From the NCBI GenBank assembly GCA_955652655.1, contig CATPCK010000309.1, positions 1-9,293 on the forward strand: a stretch of 9,293 nucleotides of DNA, read 5' to 3'. This document shows, in pieces, positions 5,887 through 9,293 of this stretch; within the stretch, counting starts at the first letter, position 1, and each line of letters opens with the position of its first letter. The position numbers and the translations under genes are program-made. Origin of the DNA: an uncultured Ktedonobacteraceae bacterium. Lineage in GTDB: Bacteria; Chloroflexota; Ktedonobacteria; Ktedonobacterales; Ktedonobacteraceae. A model generated the notes under the pieces. That model was not told the origin of the DNA. It saw only the letters and a list, made by a program, of their open reading frames with translations, and searched no databases.

Positions 5887-7404
5887 ATGTCAGGCATGTC
5901 ACGGCGCCCCTGGCTCCTGATTGGAGGAGTAGTTATTATCATTCTTGGGCTGCTCATTGCATTCAGCTTATACTTTCTTTCGACTATCACCTCCGGAAAA
6001 TCAGCCAAGGGTATCCCAACTCGTGTCAGCTCCACCCATCCTCTCAATGAGCCCCCAATCTCACACAGCAGCACCGCCCACATAACCGGGTCACCAACCC
6101 GATCCCCCGGCGTTGGCATCCAACTGCTCCAACTCAGTAGTGATCCTTATACCAATAGTGGGAGTCAGCACCAGACCGAGGTCGAGCCAGGTACGTTCTC
6201 CTATGGCTCAACCATCGTTTCAGCATTTCAGGCTGGCCGTTTCAGCGATATTGGTAGTTCAAATATTGGATGGGCAACCTCTACTGATGGAGGTACGACA
6301 TGGCGGCATGGATTCTTGCCCGGCACAACGGTCTTCGCGACGCCCGCGGGCCAGTTTGATCGTATCACTGACCCCTCCGTGGCCTATGATGCTGCCCTCG
6401 AGACCTGGATGATTACCACCATTGTTTTTCGGGAAACGCCCGGCGGTATTACTGCCCCGGCGCTGTTAACCAGCCGCTCTACTGATGGCGGAATTACCTG
6501 GGATAGACCTGTAGCGGTTGCAGATGTGGGGAACAATGGCTATCTCGACAAGGATTGGGTCGTCTGTGACAATACATCTACCAGCCCATACTATGGCACC
6601 TGTTATGTTGAATGGGATGACTCCGCCAGAAGCAACTTGATCCAGATCAGCCCATCCAGGGATGGAGGCAAAACATGGGGAGCCGCCAGAACGACCATCA
6701 ACCGCTCCTCCGGCTTCGATGGAGCGCCCCTTGTCCAACCCAATGGCACGGTAATTGTTCCCCTCAGTAATGCAAACCAGACGGCTGTTATGGCAATCAC
6801 CTCCCACGACGGCGGCGCAAGCTGGAGCCGGCCAACCACCATTGCCCCGGTCACTTCCTTCTCTCAGAGGGCTTATTTCCAAGACAAGATACTTCTCAAT
6901 ACGGGGATTGATGGCTCTGGCAAAGTCTATCTTACCTGGGTAGACTGTCGTTTTGAAACTGCTTGCCAGGAAAATGATCTCGTAATGACCACCTCAACGG
7001 ATGGGATCACCTGGACTCCAGTACAGCGTATCCCCATTGTTCAGGTTGGCAGCGGCATCAATTACTATGTGTCCGGTCTAGGCGTTGATACGTCTACTTC
7101 TGGCACCATGGCTCATCTGGGGCTTGTCTTCTACTACTACGTGGCCAGTTGCGTTTCCAATTGCAAGCTCTCTGTTGGATTTATTTCCTCAATCAACGGA
7201 GGGATCAGCTGGAGCATAAAAACGCAAGTAGCAGGCCCATTTCCTGCCAGTTGGGTAGCCCGGGGGAACAATAAGGTTGGCGATTACATCTCCCTCTCAT
7301 TCTCGCATGGCAGAGCCTTTCCTGTATTTTCAGCGGCCACTTCCCCTGGCGCGGACCATCTCAATGAAGCCATGTATACCGTGCAAAGAGGCATAGCACT
7401 ATAA
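5887..7404 (+). CDS. Membrane-anchored Asp-box (BNR) beta-propeller protein
   Basis: The 505-residue protein has an N-terminal signal anchor (about 9-33), a Ser/Thr/Pro-rich linker (40-75) and a six-bladed propeller. Six Asp boxes of the S-x-D-G-G-x-x-W type start at 132, 198, 257, 306, 370 and 435; the fifth is shortened (STDGITW) and the sixth has N for D (SINGGISW). TDPSVAYD (161-168) and DKDWVVCDN (221-229) are conserved blocks of secreted sialidase-like propellers. The fold is that of exo-alpha-sialidases, but no FRIP motif is seen; RIP at 381-383 sits mid-chain and is probably chance. An active sialidase is therefore not claimed. It may bind or cut an extracellular glycan. AGGGAGGAG seven bases before the ATG fixes the start. 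The stop overlaps by six bases the end of the opposite-strand remnant at 7399. Confidence 0.8.
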   Translation: MSGMSRRPWLLIGGVVIIILGLLIAFSLYFLSTITSGKSAKGIPTRVSSTHPLNEPPISHSSTAHITGSPTRSPGVGIQLLQLSSDPYTNSGSQHQTEVEPGTFSYGSTIVSAFQAGRFSDIGSSNIGWATSTDGGTTWRHGFLPGTTVFATPAGQFDRITDPSVAYDAALETWMITTIVFRETPGGITAPALLTSRSTDGGITWDRPVAVADVGNNGYLDKDWVVCDNTSTSPYYGTCYVEWDDSARSNLIQISPSRDGGKTWGAARTTINRSSGFDGAPLVQPNGTVIVPLSNANQTAVMAITSHDGGASWSRPTTIAPVTSFSQRAYFQDKILLNTGIDGSGKVYLTWVDCRFETACQENDLVMTTSTDGITWTPVQRIPIVQVGSGINYYVSGLGVDTSTSGTMAHLGLVFYYYVASCVSNCKLSVGFISSINGGISWSIKTQVAGPFPASWVARGNNKVGDYISLSFSHGRAFPVFSAATSPGADHLNEAMYTVQRGIAL

Positions 7405-7802
7405 AGCCCACACCTTTGCGTTGCGAAACACCGCCTGGGCAGCTGTCCCTGTAGCATTCCAGGAAAAGACAGCTATGTGACCGTGAGAGTAAGTGCTGTC
7501 ATTGACACTCCTGATCAGTTGCCTGTTCATATACAACCCGATACTCCCTCCGTTCACTACAGCAGCAATCAGATTTGGCTGAGAGAGATTCACAGAGACT
7601 GAACCTGTTGCCAGCGGCACTCCATCAGAGTTTGTTTGCGACATGAGGAGGAGAGAGTAGCTCCCATCGACGCCTATGCGGAAAAGGTAGTACCTGTCTG
7701 TGGTGGCATTACAGAAAATAATTCCAGCATAGTCACCTGAAATCAACGTCATTTGCACCTCAAAGGCAAAGTTGCGAAAGTCAGTGTTGTTGGCAGCACA
7801 GT
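7399..7802 (-). pseudogene. C-terminal concanavalin-like domain remnant
   Basis: About 133 codons encode a beta-sandwich domain: NTDFRNFAFEVQM, then SGDYAGIIFCNATTDRYYLF, VDGSYSLLL, LIAAVVNGGSIGLYMN, SVNDSTYSHGHIAV, and a natural C-terminus AKVWAL with TAG at 7399-7401. This resembles the LamG/DUF1080-like C-terminal domain that I recall from Ktedonobacterial multidomain proteins, usually after a kinase or other N-terminal part. Nothing of that N-terminal part remains. Immediately upstream (7803-7817) is a half copy of the dispersed hairpin repeat. The frame stays open to an ATG at 7923 inside the DinB gene, but those extra 40 residues are repeat-derived or read through the DinB end. No well-placed ribosome binding site was found. 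It is best read as a 5'-truncated fragment, though a short expressed protein cannot be excluded. Confidence 0.6.
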
Positions 7803-7817
7803 CCCTTGCGGTCGCCC
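7803..7817. repeat. Dispersed hairpin repeat, half copy 3
   Basis: CCCTTGCGGTCGCCC is identical over 15 bases to the loop and right arm of the complete copy at 3471-3485. The left arm (GGGCGACC) is absent; the beta-sandwich remnant begins there instead. The element is thus cut exactly at its loop. Confidence 0.6.
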
Positions 7818-7888
7818 CGCCCTTATCTCTGTTCTGGAGTTGAGAGAAGGGCGTCACAAGGAAGTTGCGCTCTCCTCTTTTTTGTCTG

Positions 7889-8374
7889 CTAGAGATCGGG
7901 CGCGGCAAGGCCGTGCGCGCCAAGCGAGAAGGAGAGTTCGCCCCCGTGGTGCAGATCGTGCTCGATCACGTGCCAGGTCACCCACTGGCGCGAGAGTTCG
8001 TATGGCTCGCCCCAGCGCTCACCTCTGAAAATATAGTCCATATCTTCCGGCGTCCAGCGTTGCAGACATTCCTGCCAGGCGCGAAAGGTGACCTCCAGGC
8101 CGCGCACCAGTTCAGCCGTGGATGGCACGTCGCCATCATATTCCCACTGTGCGATGGCCGCCACGTCTGGGCCGCCTTCGCCCATCAAGCCAGACAACCA
8201 ACCAGCACGCGTGCGTACAATATGCTTGGCGAGCAGGCCGATTGAACGCAGGTTGGGAGCTATCCTGAGTTCCAGTTGCTCAGTCGTCAGAGGCTCGATC
8301 GCCTTGACAAGATGGCCCTGGTAGACATCCCAGCCTTGATAAAAGTTCCAGGGAGAGACTGTGTGTTGCTTCAT
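7889..8374 (-). CDS. DinB-like four-helix metalloprotein
   Basis: The 161-residue protein (from ATG 8374) fits the DinB/YfiT-like putative metalloenzyme superfamily, small cytoplasmic four-helix bundles. Many of them bind a metal and act in thiol-dependent reactions or stress responses. The metal ligands are likely H51 (LLAKHIVRTR) and two of the cluster HVIEHDLHHGGEL (135-147), most probably H139 and H143. The C-terminal GELSFSLGAHG block matches the family end. The open frame extends to a TTG at 8452, but GAGGAG nine bases before ATG 8374 and a promoter whose -10 lies inside the extension favour the shorter protein. Length is normal (150-170). The actual reaction is unknown, as for most of this family. 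Confidence 0.82.
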   Translation of the reverse strand: MKQHTVSPWNFYQGWDVYQGHLVKAIEPLTTEQLELRIAPNLRSIGLLAKHIVRTRAGWLSGLMGEGGPDVAAIAQWEYDGDVPSTAELVRGLEVTFRAWQECLQRWTPEDMDYIFRGERWGEPYELSRQWVTWHVIEHDLHHGGELSFSLGAHGLAAPDL

Positions 8375-8440
8375 GCTTTCTTGCTCCTCGTCATATCTTG
8401 CAAACAGGCGCTCGACAGAACTATCGAACATGTATTCAAT

Positions 8441-8470
8441 AGTATACCGCAAATCAGCCTACAACGTCCC
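8441..8470 (-). promoter_or_regulatory. Promoter candidate for DinB-like gene
   Basis: Read on the minus strand, GGGACG (8465-8470) and TATACT (8441-8446) are spaced by 18 bases. The -10 matches five of six, the -35 only three. The -10 sits in GTATACTATTGAATAC, a near palindrome that could serve as an operator. The start would fall about 60 bases before ATG 8374. Confidence 0.4.
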
Positions 8471-8503
8471 ACAAACGACCAGGTTTTCTGTCACCGTCCA
8501 CTC

Positions 8504-9049
8504 TCAGAAATTGTTTTTATGGCGTGCGCGGAAACGGCGTGCCTTCAAAAGGTTAGCGCATTTATCAGGTGTACAGTAAAGCCTGGTACGACTCTTACTC
8601 TCATCATAAAAGACCCAACGGCAGTTGGTATTTGCACACATTTTGAGACGCCTGGGATCCTGGTCAGCCAGCAAATGAGCGAACGAAGCCGCGACCTCTG
8701 CCTGTACCCAGTCCCAATCCTTCTTCAGTGGCACCATTTCCAATCGATATCCTTCTGTGTCTTTCATCAGGCGACGATTCAAAGGCATCTTGAGCAGAAC
8801 AGCATTAAGTGCTGCCTGATCATGGTCTGCGATCTGCCCCTCAACCAGAGCCTCTATCATAGAGCGCAGCAGGGTCCGGAGCGCCACAAGCGTAGTTTGT
8901 GTCGCTGCATCAGGTGGGCCATCAACCTGTAGTCCCCATTTGACGAGGAACTGTTCCAACCAGCCTGGCTGCTGGAGATCATCTCTTACCCACCGGCCAC
9001 GGAAATCGCGAAACTCGCTATTGATGAAATCAAGGCATATCGTATCCAT
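8504..9049 (-). CDS. CGNR-type zinc-finger protein (ABATE domain)
   Basis: The 181-residue protein (from ATG 9049) has the two-part build of the CGNR family. An N-terminal ABATE-like helical region opens with DTICLDFINSEF and runs to about 130. A C-terminal zinc finger follows, with cysteines C138, C143, C159 and C164 and the block WVFYDESKSRTR between the pairs. These proteins are thought to be transcription regulators that bind DNA through the finger and a small ligand through the ABATE part. The signature CGNR after the last cysteine pair is changed to CANL here (164-167), although all four cysteines and the basic tail RRFRAR remain. A GTG at 9067 with AGGA upstream would add six residues; ATG 9049 (GGAG 11 bases before) is equally plausible. 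A palindrome and direct repeats lie just upstream. Confidence 0.82.
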   Translation of the reverse strand: MDTICLDFINSEFRDFRGRWVRDDLQQPGWLEQFLVKWGLQVDGPPDAATQTTLVALRTLLRSMIEALVEGQIADHDQAALNAVLLKMPLNRRLMKDTEGYRLEMVPLKKDWDWVQAEVAASFAHLLADQDPRRLKMCANTNCRWVFYDESKSRTRLYCTPDKCANLLKARRFRARHKNNF

Positions 9050-9108
9050 TGTTCTCTCAGCTCCCACAAAGTCCTACAGGAATTGGCTCTGCCTCCTTCA
9101 TGTCTCCT

Positions 9109-9128
9109 ATCTCAACAACGGTTGAGAT
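9109..9128. promoter_or_regulatory. Perfect 8-bp palindrome, operator candidate
   Basis: ATCTCAAC and GTTGAGAT pair around a 4-base AACG loop. It lies 60 bases before the CGNR gene start and 30 bases before a plus-strand promoter. Lacking a T-run on either strand, it fits an operator shared by two divergent genes better than a terminator. A dimeric regulator, possibly the adjacent CGNR protein, is an inferred binder. Confidence 0.45.
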
Positions 9129-9159
9129 GGAAAGAAGACCAGCGTAACTTGCTAAAAAA

Positions 9160-9229
9160 ACATTGACAGTTACACGGTTGGCATGTTATCCTCTTGATAT
9201 AACTGTATTAAGCAACATTGACAGTTACA
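9160..9229 (+). promoter_or_regulatory. Promoter with two 15-bp direct repeats
   Basis: ACATTGACAGTTACA occurs at 9160-9174 and 9215-9229, an exact repeat with a 55-base period. The first copy supplies a perfect TTGACA (9163-9168). Eighteen bases on comes TATCCT (9187-9192) with an upstream TG, an extended -10. The second copy has no acceptable -10 behind it, so it looks like a regulator site downstream of the start of transcription. Together they suggest a repressed promoter for the gene starting at 9289. Confidence 0.5.
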
Positions 9230-9288
9230 ATACCAGCCATGGTCCCTCATTGTCACACAGTATTTGTCATCAAGAAAGGGATTTGACG

Positions 9289-9293
9289 ATGCA
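9289..9293 (+). CDS. Start of a plus-strand gene, cut by window end
   Basis: ATG at 9289-9291 follows AAAGGGA with seven bases of spacing and lies downstream of the repeat-bearing promoter. Only one codon and two bases are visible, so no function can be given. Confidence 0.4.

Noticed and set aside
7803..7923. N-terminal extension of the beta-sandwich remnant up to ATG 7923
   Set aside because: It reads through the hairpin repeat and the end of the DinB gene, has no family resemblance and lacks a well-placed ribosome binding site. A GTG near 7857 has GGAG about 14 bases upstream, too far.
8276..8932. Plus-strand open frame of 218 codons
   Set aside because: It is antisense to the DinB-like and CGNR genes and its product resembles no family. 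The opposite-strand genes are clear.
9059..9103. Short leader peptide (ATG about 9103 on minus strand) before the CGNR gene
   Set aside because: A GGAG lies only two bases before the ATG, which is too close, and the 14-residue product has no attenuator-like codon run.
9160..9229. Two exact 15-bp repeats as a minimal CRISPR
   Set aside because: There are only two copies, the repeat is too short, no cas genes are near, and the first copy doubles as a promoter -35.

Overview
The window looks like a chromosomal stretch of a Ktedonobacteria-type bacterium (Chloroflexota), with moderate confidence. This rests on remembered family resemblance, not a search. The 443-aa membrane protein carries the block LRFRLYDIDILINRTLVY that is common in Ktedonobacter, Dictyobacter and relatives. 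The beta-sandwich fragment near 7400-7800 resembles a C-terminal domain often seen in that class. DinB, CGNR zinc-finger, Uma2 and Asp-box genes are typical of its large genomes. No rRNA, tRNA, CRISPR array, insertion sequence or transposase was seen.

Layout. 1-544: a near-consensus promoter, a good ribosome binding site and 11 codons of a multidrug-type MFS transporter, fused out of frame to that family's C-terminal end. This is an internally deleted pseudogene. 551-1880: two minus-strand enzymes, a class I O-methyltransferase and a histidine phosphatase. 2119-3450: a plus-strand multi-pass membrane protein resembling the sensor half of a histidine kinase but lacking any kinase domain; its promoter overlaps a perfect 12-bp palindrome. 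3451-3723: no gene, but a cluster of hairpins, a strong G-quadruplex motif and dispersed-repeat arms. 3724-4788: a minus-strand membrane-anchored lysozyme-like protein. 5092-5691: a Uma2 family nuclease behind two tandem promoter candidates. 5887-7404: a membrane-anchored six Asp-box beta-propeller. 7399-7802: a minus-strand remnant of the beta-sandwich domain, cut off at a half copy of the dispersed repeat. 7889-8374 and 8504-9049: minus-strand DinB-like protein and CGNR-type zinc-finger regulator. 9109-9293: a regulatory region with a palindrome and two 15-bp direct repeats, leading to the first codon of another plus-strand gene at 9289.

The genes do not form one pathway. They are mostly single transcription units with their own promoters. 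Two (lysozyme-like and propeller) are predicted to act outside the membrane on envelope or extracellular polymers. Two are decayed genes, which points to recent rearrangement. The DinB and CGNR genes may be co-oriented neighbours only, because the DinB gene has its own promoter candidate. I found no convincing new multi-gene system. The points most worth a second look are the intact 5' signals of the deleted MFS gene, the repeat that marks a gene-fragment boundary at 7803, the G-quadruplex element, and the operator-like repeats at 2043 and 9109-9229.
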